DNA of 64,000 nt from Trueperella bialowiezensis (GTDB lineage: Bacteria > Actinomycetota > Actinomycetes > Actinomycetales > Actinomycetaceae): contig NZ_LR134476.1 of assembly GCF_900637955.1 (NCBI RefSeq), positions 558,001 through 622,000 on the forward strand, read 5' to 3'. Numbering within the stretch: the stretch's first letter is position 1; each line of letters opens with the position of its first letter. The notes beneath the pieces are model-generated. The model was given only the letters and a program-made list of their open reading frames with translations. It was not told the DNA's origin and did no database searches. Positions 48,694 to 57,894 of the stretch are shown here, in pieces. A program made the translations under genes and the position numbers.

Positions 48694-49896
48694 ATGGCAC
48701 AAGAACCAAAGAACAGAGTTTCCCAGCGCCTCGCCGCGCTGCAACCATCGGCCACTCTCGCGGTTGACGCGAAAGCGAAAGCGCTCAAAGCGCAGGGTAA
48801 GCCGGTTATTGGTTTCGGCGCGGGCGAGCCAAATTTCCCGACGCCGGCGCACATCGTCGATGCTGCAGTCGCAGCGGCGGTCGATCCGAAGAACCACAAG
48901 TACACCGTGGCTAAGGGACTGCCCGAACTGCGCGCGGCCATTGCGGCCAAGACGAAGGCGGACAGCGGCGTCGTCGTTGATCCGGACAACATTATCGTCA
49001 CGAACGGCGGCAAGCAGGCCGTCTATCAGGCGTTCGTCTCGCTGCTTGACGACGGCGACGAAGCAATCCTGCCGGCCCCGTACTGGACCACCTACCCGGA
49101 GGCGATCCGCCTGGCTGGCGGCGTGCCCGTCGAAGTGCTGGCTGGTTCGGATCAGGACTACAAGGTCACCGTTGCCCAGCTCGATGCGGCCCTCACCGAA
49201 CGTACGAAGGTGCTGCTTATGTGCTCGCCGTCGAACCCGACGGGCGCGGTCTACTCCCCCGCCGAGCTGCGGGAGATCGGCCAGTGGGCGCTCGATAACG
49301 GCGTGTGGGTGATCTCCGATGAAATTTACGAGCACCTCGTCTACGAAGGCGAGATGTCCTACATCCTCGCCGAAGTACCGGAGCTACAGAACCAGACGAT
49401 CGTGGTCAACGGCGTGGCCAAGACGTACGCGATGACGGGTTGGCGCGTGGGCTGGATGCATGGTCCGGCCGACGTCATGAAGAAGGTGGCGAACTTCCAG
49501 TCGCATATCACCTCCAACGTGTCCAACGTCTCTCAGCGTGCGGCGATCGCCGCTCTGGAAGGTGACCAAGAGGTTGTGGCAGACATGAAGCAGGCCTTCG
49601 ATCGGCGTCGTCGCAAGCTCGTCGAGATGCTCCGCGAGATCGACGGTTTCGAGGTCCCCATGCCCACCGGCGCTTTCTACGTGTACCCCAACGTGCAGGC
49701 CCTGCTCGGCAAGGAGATCAACGGCAAGGTGGCTAACACCACCTCGGAGCTTGCCGAGTTGATCCTCGACGAGGCCGAAGTGGCAGTCGTACCCGGGGAG
49801 GCTTTCGGCGCCCCCGGCTACATTCGAATGGGTTACGCGCTGTCCGACGACGACCTCGTCGAAGGAGCCCAGCGCCTGCAAAAGCTCTTCGGCTAG
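48694..49896 (+). CDS. aspC: Pyridoxal-phosphate aspartate aminotransferase (class I, subgroup I-gamma)
   Basis: Transfers the amino group between aspartate and 2-oxoglutarate in the cytoplasm. 400 residues from [21 protein letters not shown]. The PLP lysine is K243 in [16 protein letters not shown] (Ala rather than the more common Ser just before it). CSPSNPTG and SDEIYEHL supply substrate and cofactor contacts, and the final Arg is in GYIRMGYA. No Shine-Dalgarno site is visible upstream, so translation may start on a short leader. The stop overlaps that of the convergent phosphotransferase gene. Confidence 0.94.
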   Translation: MAQEPKNRVSQRLAALQPSATLAVDAKAKALKAQGKPVIGFGAGEPNFPTPAHIVDAAVAAAVDPKNHKYTVAKGLPELRAAIAAKTKADSGVVVDPDNIIVTNGGKQAVYQAFVSLLDDGDEAILPAPYWTTYPEAIRLAGGVPVEVLAGSDQDYKVTVAQLDAALTERTKVLLMCSPSNPTGAVYSPAELREIGQWALDNGVWVISDEIYEHLVYEGEMSYILAEVPELQNQTIVVNGVAKTYAMTGWRVGWMHGPADVMKKVANFQSHITSNVSNVSQRAAIAALEGDQEVVADMKQAFDRRRRKLVEMLREIDGFEVPMPTGAFYVYPNVQALLGKEINGKVANTTSELAELILDEAEVAVVPGEAFGAPGYIRMGYALSDDDLVEGAQRLQKLFG

Positions 49897-51125
49897 GCGC
49901 AGCGCACGCCCGCGCGTGCCAGCCAGCTATCAACAACGTCCATACGCGCCAGCGCCTGTTTCTTCCAATTGGTGCTGGCGCGTTGGCGTGCTGAGGCCAC
50001 GAGTGAGAGCACGACGCCGGCTGAGGAGGCCGCGAGCGCAACCGGATCAACCTCGCGACGAGCTCGAGCAAACCACGTCTGAGCTAGTGCGCCAAGCCCT
50101 GCGTATTTAGGGTTGAGGCTGGGCAGAACTGATAGGTGTCCGAGCAGGCAGCCCCAGTCGTCGGCGCGGTATCCCGGGCCGAACGAGTCAAGATCGAGCA
50201 GGCCGGTCACCTGCCCGGTGGCGGGTGAGACGAGGATGTTGGCTTCGTAGAAGTCGCCGTGTGTGGCGGTGAGCGGGCCGAGGTCTGCGTCTGCGCGGAG
50301 CTGGGTGATGTCTGCGGCGGCTTGCCGTGCCCGGCTGGCGAGCTCCGGTGCTGACGCTGCGATCGATCTTGCGTACTGGTCGGCTCGCTCGGACCATGCG
50401 GGCCGGCGTTTCAGGCCGCGTCCGATGAGTGGCAGGGAATCGAGAGTGGTTGACAGCGATTCGAAGGTGGCGTCAAGGTTCTCACCGCGCACGTAAGCGG
50501 CAGAGAGCGCCCTACCCGTGACCGCGCTTGTCAAAATGAGCCCCTCAGGAGTGGAGCCAACCAGCCGCGGGGTCGGTAACTGTGCCGCCTCACAGATGTG
50601 CAGGCGCTGGACGTGCTGCGCCACATCTACCGGGCGGATCACTTTCGCGTAAATATCGTGGTCAGATGTGCTCGCGCGGACGACTGCCCTGCGTGTTGGG
50701 CGGTAACTGAGTAGCTCAACTTCGACGTCGTCGTTCACGTGCTTGCCAAGCTTCTCAGGATCGCAAGCGAGTTCGAGTGCGGGCAGTTCGGGATCGTGCG
50801 GGAACTGCCACACATGGACCGGCAGGTTATCGGCATACAGGGTTTGAGCGCCTGCCAGTTTGAGCAGATCCGGCGCAATACGGGCGGTTGAGGCGACGAC
50901 GTAGAGGTCGCCACGGATGCGTTCATTGCGGTTTGTTCCCGTGAACTCGTCCCACACCACCGAATAACCCACGGATATTCCTGCGCCGGGGCGGTGATTG
51001 ACAGCATGAACGTGCCACGAGCGCACGATGCCAAGGTCGGACAATCCGAGGCGTAGCATTTCTCCTGCGGACTGGCCGGTGAGTAGCCTGAGCGCCCGGG
51101 TCTCCTCACTCCGTGTTCCTGCCAT
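49893..51125 (-). CDS. Aminoglycoside-phosphotransferase-fold kinase-like protein
   Basis: About 410 residues from [15 protein letters not shown]. The N-terminal half resembles a maltokinase/phosphotransferase N-lobe. The catalytic loop is [12 protein letters not shown] (HGDxxxxN) followed by the DFG-equivalent [11 protein letters not shown], typical of APH/choline-kinase folds. The substrate is unknown; small-molecule or antibiotic phosphorylation are both possible. A promoter with only 6 nt between -10 and ATG indicates leaderless translation. It runs divergently from adenosine deaminase and converges on aspC. An in-frame ATG further upstream would overlap the adenosine deaminase gene and is rejected. 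Confidence 0.85.
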   Translation of the reverse strand: MAGTRSEETRALRLLTGQSAGEMLRLGLSDLGIVRSWHVHAVNHRPGAGISVGYSVVWDEFTGTNRNERIRGDLYVVASTARIAPDLLKLAGAQTLYADNLPVHVWQFPHDPELPALELACDPEKLGKHVNDDVEVELLSYRPTRRAVVRASTSDHDIYAKVIRPVDVAQHVQRLHICEAAQLPTPRLVGSTPEGLILTSAVTGRALSAAYVRGENLDATFESLSTTLDSLPLIGRGLKRRPAWSERADQYARSIAASAPELASRARQAAADITQLRADADLGPLTATHGDFYEANILVSPATGQVTGLLDLDSFGPGYRADDWGCLLGHLSVLPSLNPKYAGLGALAQTWFARARREVDPVALAASSAGVVLSLVASARQRASTNWKKQALARMDVVDSWLARAGVRCA

Positions 51126-51131
51126 ATGTCT

Positions 51132-51160
51132 TTTATAGAAGGTCTTCCGGCTCCGTTCAA
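51132..51160 (-). promoter_or_regulatory. Leaderless promoter of the phosphotransferase gene
   Basis: -35 TTGAAC and -10 TATAAA with an exact 17-bp spacer; the ATG follows the -10 by 6 nt, so transcription should start at or next to the start codon. Confidence 0.7.
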
Positions 51161-51193
51161 ACCGCCGGAGTGTATGGGCAGGTAGGGCGTGGC

Positions 51194-51199
51194 TAGAAT
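51194..51199 (+). promoter_or_regulatory. Leaderless -10 box of the adenosine deaminase gene
   Basis: TAGAAT followed 6 nt later by the ATG, the same geometry as the divergent gene 80 bp away. No clear -35 at 17 bp. Confidence 0.5.
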
Positions 51200-51205
51200 G
51201 AGGCC

Positions 51206-52234
51206 ATGCGGGATTTGAAAACCTTGCCAAAAGCGCATGTCCATTTGCACTTCACAGGATCAATGAGGGTGTCCACGCTTGTTGATCTTGCAGCGGAGCA
51301 GGACATCCGTTTGCCGGCGAATCTCACCGACGCCACGGCACTTCAAGTTCCCGCGAACGAACGCGGCTGGTTCCGTTTCCAACGTTCTTACGACGCCGCC
51401 CGCAAAGTGGTCCGCAGCGAAGAAGCAATGCGCCGGATCGTCCGGGAGGCCGCTGCCGACGACGCCGCAGAAGGCTCCCGCCGTCTCGAATTACAGATCG
51501 ACCCGACGTCGTACGCTCCTTTCGTTGGCGGTATCACGCCCGCTCTTGAGATCGTGTTAGACGAGGCGGCGTCGGCGTCGCAGGCAACCGGAGTTGAGGT
51601 GGCAATTATTGTGGCTGCCTCGCGGATCAAGCACCCGCTTGATGCTCGTACACTCGCACGCCTCGCAGCAAAACATGCCGGGGATGGGCCCGGCCAAGTG
51701 GTCGGCTTTGGGCTGTCCAACGACGAACGGCGCGGCCAGACGTCCCAATGGGCCGGAGCTTTCCAGATTGCACGCCGGGCCGGGCTCGCCTCCGTGCCAC
51801 ATGCCGGTGAACTGCTGGGGCCCGACCACATCCGCGAAGTTGTCACCCACCTCCAGCCCACGAGGCTCGGGCATGGCGTACGCGCCGCAGAAGACCCCGA
51901 GCTTCTTGCCCGCATTGTTGACGCCGGGATCGCGCTCGAAGTGTGCCCGACGTCGAACGTGCAGCTCGGCGTTTACGATTCACCAGGCGACGTGCCACTA
52001 CGCCGCCTTGCTGACGCCGGCGCACAGGTAGCCCTCGGAGCCGACGATCCGTTGCTGTTCCTGTCTCGGCTCACCGACCAGTACCAGATTGCACGCGATC
52101 AGGGCTTTTCCGACGCCGAACTCGCCGGTTTTGCGAAAGCCTCCATTACGGCGTCGCTGGCAAGTGCCGAGTCGAAACAGTGCTGGCTCAGCGAGGTTGA
52201 CGACTGGCTGGCAGTCAATCCATCTGCGGATTAA
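51206..52234 (+). CDS. Adenosine deaminase family protein
   Basis: Zinc-dependent purine salvage enzyme (adenosine to inosine, or a related substrate). Zinc ligands: HVHLH at residues 11-15, His in SVPHAGE and Asp in GADDPLLF; the catalytic Glu is in HAGE, and TRLGHGV provides the conserved His. 342 residues, usual length for the family. Translation begins MRDLKTLPKAHVHLHFTGSM, probably on a leaderless mRNA. Its stop overlaps the murB stop from the other strand. Adenine deaminase or 6-aminodeoxyfutalosine deaminase would share these motifs. Confidence 0.9.
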   Translation: MRDLKTLPKAHVHLHFTGSMRVSTLVDLAAEQDIRLPANLTDATALQVPANERGWFRFQRSYDAARKVVRSEEAMRRIVREAAADDAAEGSRRLELQIDPTSYAPFVGGITPALEIVLDEAASASQATGVEVAIIVAASRIKHPLDARTLARLAAKHAGDGPGQVVGFGLSNDERRGQTSQWAGAFQIARRAGLASVPHAGELLGPDHIREVVTHLQPTRLGHGVRAAEDPELLARIVDAGIALEVCPTSNVQLGVYDSPGDVPLRRLADAGAQVALGADDPLLFLSRLTDQYQIARDQGFSDAELAGFAKASITASLASAESKQCWLSEVDDWLAVNPSAD

Positions 52235-53397
52235 ATCTCTAGACCGACCAGCACCGGCTCAGGCACAAGCCGCACGCCAAACCGGGCCTGCACGCCGTCG
52301 CGAACCTCACGGGCAAGCCGCACAATATCAGCGGCACTCGCCCCGCCCCGATTTGTCAGTGCAAGGCAGTGCTTCGTGGACAGGGCGGCCGGGCCGGGCA
52401 TGTTGTAGCCCGCGTGGAATCCAGCATGATCAATAAGCCACGCCGCTGAGGTTTTCACCTGGCCGGGAATCTGCGGCGCGGCCGCACCGATCTGGTTGAC
52501 CGCATCATGTTTGGCCACCCCGAAGCGCGGAGCTTCCTCCGGCAGCTGCGCCGCCTCAGCTTCGGTCAACACTGGGTTAGTAAAAAACGAGCCCAGAGAA
52601 TACGTGTCGCGATCGGCGTCTTCGAGAACCATCCCCTTCGAACGCCGCAACTCCAACACGGCTGCCCGCACGTCGCTACTGGGGGCGCGCTCACCAAGGT
52701 CGATACCGAGCTTGCCCGCAAGCTGCGAGTAACCCACCGGGCGGGACAGCGTGGCCCTACGCAGGTGCAACTCCACCGACAGCACGATATAGCGCGGCGA
52801 AGCCCCAAACTTGCCAATCGAGCGTTTCAGTATCGAATCGCGATACCCGAACTTGAGGTCCGACAGGAATAGGGTGCGGATGCGCTTCTCCGCTCTGTCA
52901 TACACGCGCACCGACGCCAGCGTTTCCGCAATTTCTTGCCCGTATGCCCCGATATTTTGCACGGGCGCAGCCCCAACCGAACCGGGAATCCCCGACAGCG
53001 CCTCTACACCCATCCATCCGTGCTCAACAGCGTAAACGACGACGTCGTCCCACGGCGTTCCCGCAGTCGCCCGCAGTTGCGCTCCCCCGCATCCGTCGTC
53101 GCCCAGTGTGGTGATCTCACGCCGGCCATCACGCACGACGACGCCGTCGAACGGTTCGTCGGATGCCAGCACATTCGAACCGCCGCCGAGTACTAAAACG
53201 GGCGTGCCCTCGTGGTCGGCTTGTGCGATCGTGTCCACGAGCTCGTCTTCAGTCGTAGCAGTGACGACGCGCGCGGCTTTCCCGCCCACGGCGATCGTCG
53301 TCATCTGAGCAAGGCTCTCCTCGCCGGTCATACGGCTGGACGGGACGGGCGGAACGGTAGAGGTTGGTTCAGACGGTTCAGGTATCGAGCAGGACAT
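52231..53397 (-). CDS. murB: UDP-N-acetylenolpyruvoylglucosamine reductase
   Basis: MurB reduces UDP-GlcNAc-enolpyruvate to UDP-MurNAc with FAD and NADPH in peptidoglycan precursor synthesis. The start is the ATG (MSCSIPEPSEPTSTVPP) after TAGGAG. FAD-binding VLGGGSNVLASDEPFDGVVV, GIPGSVGAAPVQNIGAYGQEI, the catalytic Ser in GSFFTNPVL and the C-terminal Glu in VPEPVLV show a type I enzyme. 388 residues, with a short Ser/Pro-rich N-terminal extension. It follows the FemX-like gene by 7 nt, an apparent cell-wall operon. Confidence 0.94.
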   Translation of the reverse strand: MSCSIPEPSEPTSTVPPVPSSRMTGEESLAQMTTIAVGGKAARVVTATTEDELVDTIAQADHEGTPVLVLGGGSNVLASDEPFDGVVVRDGRREITTLGDDGCGGAQLRATAGTPWDDVVVYAVEHGWMGVEALSGIPGSVGAAPVQNIGAYGQEIAETLASVRVYDRAEKRIRTLFLSDLKFGYRDSILKRSIGKFGASPRYIVLSVELHLRRATLSRPVGYSQLAGKLGIDLGERAPSSDVRAAVLELRRSKGMVLEDADRDTYSLGSFFTNPVLTEAEAAQLPEEAPRFGVAKHDAVNQIGAAAPQIPGQVKTSAAWLIDHAGFHAGYNMPGPAALSTKHCLALTNRGGASAADIVRLAREVRDGVQARFGVRLVPEPVLVGLEI

Positions 53398-53404
53398 GTG
53401 GCTC

Positions 53405-54595
53405 CTATCTGCGGGTATACACGTCAATCGCGCGAGCAATAAGCGGGCGCAACGCCAATTGGAATTCGCCAATCTTTTCAAAAATCTTCGGGTTGAAACG
53501 GGACTTAAAGCGCATGAGCGAATCGTCCAACGTGCCATCAACCCCGCCAAGCGACACGGCCTGAATCCCATCTGCAAACCCATCGCTCAGCGCTTCCACC
53601 CACAGCAGATGCTGCGCGGGGATATTACCGTAATCCCGATTGGTTCCCGCATAAAGCATTTCCGCAGACGGCCCGTAACGCACCATGAGCACACCCGCGA
53701 GCGTAACAACATCCCCGTCAATCGGATGGCGTTCTTCCAATTCAGCAAGCCGCTTCGTGGTGCCCGCTATCTGATCACGCAGCCGATTAACCGTCTTAGC
53801 GGCGCTGGTGTTCTCGAGCTGCTCTTCGGCCTGGCGGATATCCGAACGATATTTGTTGATCGTCGCCACGATATCCAGCTTGGCGAGGTAAATCCGGGCA
53901 TCATCCCCGTAAGCGCTCAAAATCTTTTCGTAATACGGCTTGGCACGCAGATTGATCTGCTTCGCTTTCTCGGTGTCAGCTATAACATCCACGAAGTCAT
54001 CCAACAGTTCAACACCCCCGTGGATGACCTCAACGTGACGGTTTCTCGCATTGTTCGCCATCGTGCGCGAACGCTTAGGAAGGCTAGCGAAAAAGTCGCC
54101 ATCCGGAGCATAGGCCACCGGAATATGGCGCGGCTGGAAAGACTCAGAAAAACTCATCGTGAACCCGCGATGCCTATAGTTCTCCGCCTCGATTCGCTTC
54201 AATATTGCAAGTGCGCGCTCATCACGTTCTTCAGGTAGCTCATCAACGGGTGCGTGGCGTACGGGAATCAGCGGATCAATTCGCACGGCAACAGCCCGCG
54301 CCTTTTTAGCGTAGACGCCAAGCTCACGCAGATACGTCTCCAAGGCCTGGGGGCGCTCATAGTCAAGAATCGGGCCATGGGGCAGATACCAAAAACTAAA
54401 GCCGAACGGCAGCCGGCGGCGAAGTACCAGACCGGCGGCGACCAGCGCGCCGTCGTCGTCACGCAACCCGGTGAGCAGATGCGTCCAGCCTGACTTGACC
54501 TGCGCCCACTGCGGCGACTGCAACACGTTACACTGCGGCTGCGCCGTCACAAAGGCATCATATTCGCCCGTGCTGACCTGGGGATCAAACTGCAC
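53405..54595 (-). CDS. FemX/MurM-like peptidoglycan bridge aminoacyltransferase
   Basis: Predicted Fem-family transferase that adds an amino acid from aminoacyl-tRNA to lipid II to build the interpeptide bridge. 396 residues; two GNAT-like lobes separated by a coiled-coil arm (about 235-290: INKYRSDIRQAEEQLENT...NRLRDQIAGTTKRLAELEERH). The motif LPHGPILDY and the end DGTLDDSLMRFKSRFNPKIFEKIGEFQLAL are typical. GTG start after GGAGGG. Adjacent murB supports a wall role. Whether it adds Ala, Ser or Gly cannot be told. Confidence 0.9.
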   Translation of the reverse strand: MQFDPQVSTGEYDAFVTAQPQCNVLQSPQWAQVKSGWTHLLTGLRDDDGALVAAGLVLRRRLPFGFSFWYLPHGPILDYERPQALETYLRELGVYAKKARAVAVRIDPLIPVRHAPVDELPEERDERALAILKRIEAENYRHRGFTMSFSESFQPRHIPVAYAPDGDFFASLPKRSRTMANNARNRHVEVIHGGVELLDDFVDVIADTEKAKQINLRAKPYYEKILSAYGDDARIYLAKLDIVATINKYRSDIRQAEEQLENTSAAKTVNRLRDQIAGTTKRLAELEERHPIDGDVVTLAGVLMVRYGPSAEMLYAGTNRDYGNIPAQHLLWVEALSDGFADGIQAVSLGGVDGTLDDSLMRFKSRFNPKIFEKIGEFQLALRPLIARAIDVYTRR

Positions 54596-54682
54596 CTGTG
54601 CCCTCCTTCATTACCGCCTGTAAGTCTACCCGAGCCCGGCCAGCCACTCGCCGAGCCCAACCACTCGCCCAGCCCGAATACG

Positions 54683-54710
54683 AAAAAGACCCCCGCGATG
54701 CGGAGGTCTT
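54683..54710 (-). terminator. Terminator after rpmG
   Basis: AAGACC/GGTCTT with inner CCGC/GCGG pairing, followed on the minus strand by TTTTTCG; about 60 nt past rpmG. Confidence 0.7.
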
Positions 54711-54771
54711 CCTGATCCACGCCCAACGCCGGGTTGACCGGGCTCGTTGCGCAGTGGAATCGCCGCGCGAA

Positions 54772-54942
54772 CTAGCGCGTTTCACGGTGCACTGTCGACG
54801 AGTTGCACCGCGGGCAGTACTTCTTCATTTCGAGACGATCCGGCGTGTTGCGACGGTTCTTCTTCGTAATGTAGTTGCGCTCCTTGCAATCCTCGCATGC
54901 GAGGGTGATCTTGGGGCGAACGTCTGCAGACTTAGTAGCCAC
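54772..54942 (-). CDS. rpmG: 50S ribosomal protein L33
   Basis: A 56-residue L33 of the zinc-binding (C+) class. Translation gives [22 protein letters not shown], then [34 protein letters not shown]; the CEDC and CPRC pairs hold zinc. GTG start after GAGGAAA. It lies downstream of the tRNA cluster, as in many Actinobacteria. Confidence 0.95.
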   Translation of the reverse strand: MATKSADVRPKITLACEDCKERNYITKKNRRNTPDRLEMKKYCPRCNSSTVHRETR

Positions 54943-55013
54943 TGTGTTTTCCTCACGTTCGGTTGGATTGAAGCGGGATTGCTTCTCGGCTAGGCACCCT
55001 GCCCTGCCGGTCG

Positions 55014-55087
55014 TAGCGAGAGCGGGGTTTGAACCCGCGACCTCACGATTATGAGTCGTGCGCTCTGACCAACTGAGCTACCTCGCC
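55014..55087 (-). tRNA. tRNA-Met (CAT, elongator)
   Basis: A 74-nt cloverleaf with anticodon CAT in CGACTCATAATCG, D-arm GCTCAGTTGGTCAGAGC, T-arm GCGGGTTCAAACCCCGC (one pair slack) and acceptor GGCGAGG pairing with TCTCGCT through two G-U pairs. The first pair (G-U) and D-arm point to the elongator, not the initiator. Confidence 0.94.
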
Positions 55088-55127
55088 AAAAACATTCCTG
55101 GATAGGAATCCTTCCAAGAATGGTTTG

Positions 55128-55200
55128 AGCCCCGAGAGGGAATCGAACCCTCGACCTTCTCCTTACCATGGAGACACTCTGCCGACTGAGCTATCGGGGC
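55128..55200 (-). tRNA. tRNA-Thr (GGT)
   Basis: A 73-nt cloverleaf: acceptor GCCCCGA/TCGGGGC, anticodon GGT in CTCCATGGTAAGGAG, T-arm GAGGGTTCGATTCCCTC, discriminator T. 40 nt from tRNA-Met. Confidence 0.95.
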
Positions 55201-55284
55201 GGCGTTGGCAAGCCTACCAGTGTTGGCATGCTTTCCAACATTTACGGATGGAAATCACCATTCGCGTGACTACTTTCGTAGCTG

Positions 55285-55365
55285 TGGCGGATGAGGGATT
55301 CGAACCCCCGTAGCTTTCGCGTCTGATTTACAGTCAGATACCATTGGCCGCTCGGTCAATCCGCC
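55285..55365 (-). tRNA. tRNA-Tyr (GTA)
   Basis: An 81-nt class II tRNA with a long variable arm (CGCGAAAGCTACG region), acceptor GGCGGAT/ATCCGCC, anticodon GTA in CTGACTGTAAATCAG and discriminator A. Confidence 0.95.
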
Positions 55366-55482
55366 TCGCTATGGAATGATCCATATGCGACTATTGAGAT
55401 TAGCAAACTCACCCGTGTCGGTGTCAAACCAAAAAGCGCTTTACGGCTGCCGTGCTGGTCACACTTTCACGGGGCGGCTTTC

Positions 55483-56871
55483 TCAGTAGAGTTTGCCGTC
55501 GTGCTCTTCGCCGCGGGAAATCGCCGTCATCGTCTCTCGTTCCACAACCTTGATCCGTTCGCGTCCCTGTTCGGCACCGAGTGCTTTCTCGTATTCTTCG
55601 AGCAACTCCCAGCCGTGCCACGTGGTGTATCGCACGCCGCGCTCTTCGAGCACCTTGCGGGTTTCTTCCCAACCCACGGCGTCCGTGGTCGCGTGAAGAA
55701 CACCGGCTTCGTAATCTTCAATGAGGTGCCCGATGGTTTCCTGGGCGTCCGACTTGGTTGAGCCGATCAGGCCGACCGGCCCGCGCTTAATCCAGCCAGT
55801 GGCATACATGCCCGGCACAACATCGCCGCCTGGGCCGTCGGTGACGCGGCCTTCGACGTTCGGGACGATACCGCGCTCGTCGTCAAACGGCGCACCCGGA
55901 ATCGGGGAGGAGAAATAGCCGACGGCACGGTAGACGGCTTGCACCGGGTAGTCGATGTATTCGCCGGTCCCCTTCACCGAGCCGTCACCTTGCAACGCGG
56001 TGCGTTCCATGCGGATGCCTTCCACTTTGCCGTTGCCGAGGATTTCGTGGGGTGCCTGCAGCATGTGAATGTGGATTCGACGCGACGCCGTCAGGTCCTC
56101 TTCTTCTTGGAACACCCATTCCGTGAGTTGCTCGACTACTTGGCGGGTCATCTTCGAAGCTTCCATGGCTTGTTCTGAACCTTCGTCGTAGTCGAAGTCT
56201 TCGGGGTAGACGATGATATCGACGTCGTTGAGCTGGCCGAGTTCGCGCAGTTCCATAGGCGTGAACTTCACTTGGGCGGGCCCACGCCGGCCGAACACGT
56301 GCACGTCAGTCACCGGTGAGGCACGGAAGCCGTCTTCCACGTTCTTCGGGATCTCGGTGACCATGAGGTCGTCCGGATGCTTGGCGAGCATACGTGCCAC
56401 GTCGAGAGCCACGTTACCCACGCCCAGCACGGCAATCTGTTCGGCTTCCAACGGCCACGTGCGCGGGTAATCGGGGTGGCCGTCATACCAGTACACGAAA
56501 TCGGCGGCACCATACACGCCGGGCAGGTCCGAACCGGGAATGCTGAACGGGGCGTCCCGATCGGCTCCGGTGGCGAACACGACGGCGTCGTAATGCTCGT
56601 GAATCTCATCAAGATCGAGATCAGCGCCGATCTCCACGTTACCAACCAGGCGGATATCGCCGCGCTTGAGCACGTTGTAAAGTGCCCTGATGATCGCTTT
56701 GATACGGGGATGATCCGGGGCGACGCCGTAGCGCACTAAACCATAGGGGGCAGGCAGTTTCTCATACAGGTCAATCTTCACGTCAATCCCCGATTTGGAC
56801 AGGATGTCTGACGCGTAGATGCCAGCCGGGCCGGCCCCAATGACTGCTACATGGAGTGAACGTTTGGCCAC
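55483..56871 (-). CDS. fprA: FprA-type ferredoxin/ferredoxin-NADP reductase
   Basis: Adrenodoxin-reductase-like flavoenzyme that moves electrons between NADPH and a ferredoxin. The start is a GTG (VAKRSLHVAVIGAGPAG) after GAGG. The FAD Rossmann motif VIGAGPAGIYASD is near the N-terminus, with YEKLPAPYGLVRYGVAPDHPRIK; the NADPH fold is VLGVGNVALDVARML and RRGPAQVKFTPMELREL; the closing FAD contact is ATGWIKRGPVGLIGSTKSDAQETI. About 462 residues. A promoter with a palindrome at the start site precedes it. Confidence 0.94.
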   Translation of the reverse strand: MAKRSLHVAVIGAGPAGIYASDILSKSGIDVKIDLYEKLPAPYGLVRYGVAPDHPRIKAIIRALYNVLKRGDIRLVGNVEIGADLDLDEIHEHYDAVVFATGADRDAPFSIPGSDLPGVYGAADFVYWYDGHPDYPRTWPLEAEQIAVLGVGNVALDVARMLAKHPDDLMVTEIPKNVEDGFRASPVTDVHVFGRRGPAQVKFTPMELRELGQLNDVDIIVYPEDFDYDEGSEQAMEASKMTRQVVEQLTEWVFQEEEDLTASRRIHIHMLQAPHEILGNGKVEGIRMERTALQGDGSVKGTGEYIDYPVQAVYRAVGYFSSPIPGAPFDDERGIVPNVEGRVTDGPGGDVVPGMYATGWIKRGPVGLIGSTKSDAQETIGHLIEDYEAGVLHATTDAVGWEETRKVLEERGVRYTTWHGWELLEEYEKALGAEQGRERIKVVERETMTAISRGEEHDGKLY

Positions 56872-56955
56872 GTAAACCTCTTCCGATCGTAAGCACCGAA
56901 TGTTCGGCACGTGCCGGGCAAGCCGGCGGGACACCGGACGCTAAGTGAGCCGCCC

Positions 56956-56965
56956 GGTCTAGACC
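56956..56965. promoter_or_regulatory. Palindrome at the fprA transcription start
   Basis: GGTCTAGACC, a perfect 10-bp palindrome, begins 5 nt downstream of the fprA -10 box, where a repressor would block initiation. Confidence 0.45.
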
Positions 56966-56970
56966 CTCAT

Positions 56971-56999
56971 ATCCTAGTTGGCACGATATGTTCTGCCTA
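56971..56999 (-). promoter_or_regulatory. Promoter of fprA
   Basis: -35 TAGGCA and -10 TAGGAT with a 17-bp spacer, about 100 nt upstream of the GTG start. Confidence 0.55.
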
Positions 57000-57006
57000 T
57001 GACATG

Positions 57007-57042
57007 GCGGTGGCGGGTGACCAAATCGTCACCCGCCACCGC
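57007..57042 (-). terminator. Terminator after hpf
   Basis: A perfect 15-bp stem GCGGTGGCGGGTGAC with a 6-nt loop, 19 nt past the hpf stop. No U-tract follows. Confidence 0.75.
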
Positions 57043-57061
57043 GGTTCTCACATAGCGTTTC

Positions 57062-57724
57062 TTACGATTCCGCACCAGGCCCGTAGTCTGATGTGGTGGC
57101 ATCTAGTCGGATGACGCCGTACGTCCATCCGCGACGCCGATAGGCGGCACAGGGCTGTTTCGTCTCTTCGTCGATGAAGAGGTAGAACGGGTGGCCGATC
57201 AGTTCCATTTCGTCGATCGCTTGCTCAACCGACATGGGCTTAGCTTCGTAAAGCTTTTGACGTACCACGGCCGGTGAATCGCCGAGCTGGCTCTCAACAG
57301 CTTCACCAACTTCGGCTGGTACTCGCCGTTCGTCTTCTGGCTCCGGCTCCGGTGCCGGCTTTGCCAACAATTCTTCGATGGGTAGATCTGCCACGGGCTG
57401 TTCGCGCCGGTCTCCCTTGCGCCGATTCTTCTTCTTTTCGTGCTTGCGACGTAGCCGTTCAAACAGTTTTTGGGCGGCTAGATCGAGCGCCCCGTACTTG
57501 TCTGAGGCGGACGCTTCTGCGCGCACCACCGGCCCCTTATCGCGAACCGTGATCTCGATCCGCTCCGACGTTTCCACCTGGGAAGGATTCGCTTCGTGCG
57601 TGATCTCCACCTCGACTCGTTGAGTGTGGGGCGCAAACTGTTCGATCTTCGCAAGCTTGTCTTCAACGTGTGCGCGGAAGCTACCCTTGACCTCGGTGTT
57701 CCTACCGGTGACTACGATTTCCAT
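57062..57724 (-). CDS. hpf: Ribosome hibernation promoting factor, long form
   Basis: Long HPF, which dimerises 70S ribosomes into inactive 100S particles in stationary phase or stress. The N-terminal S30AE domain (about 1-100: MEIVVTGRNTEVKGSFRAHVEDKLAKIEQF, DKYGALDLAAQKLFERLRRKHEK) is joined by a charged linker (about 105-155) to the C-terminal dimerisation domain (VVRQKLYEAKPMSVEQAIDEMELIGHPFYLFIDEETKQPCAAYRRRGWTYGVIRL). 220 residues. Perfect AGGAGGT site. Confidence 0.96.
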   Translation of the reverse strand: MEIVVTGRNTEVKGSFRAHVEDKLAKIEQFAPHTQRVEVEITHEANPSQVETSERIEITVRDKGPVVRAEASASDKYGALDLAAQKLFERLRRKHEKKKNRRKGDRREQPVADLPIEELLAKPAPEPEPEDERRVPAEVGEAVESQLGDSPAVVRQKLYEAKPMSVEQAIDEMELIGHPFYLFIDEETKQPCAAYRRRGWTYGVIRLDATTSDYGPGAES

Positions 57725-57851
57725 GATGACCTCCTATGGCCATTGTTGAATGTGGGTCTCAACCCCGAAACATGTTCTCGCTCCAAGCGAGCTATTCATC
57801 ACCTCCACCAGCAGTTTTGACCTTCTGGTTACCGAAAGTTTTAATGACATT

Positions 57852-57857
57852 AGTATA
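57852..57857 (-). promoter_or_regulatory. -10 box of hpf
   Basis: TATACT about 130 nt upstream of hpf in an AT-rich stretch; no convincing -35, as expected for an alternative or stress sigma factor or an activated promoter. Confidence 0.4.
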
Positions 57858-57894
57858 CGAGAAATACGCTATTTTTGTGACTCAACGCACGAAC

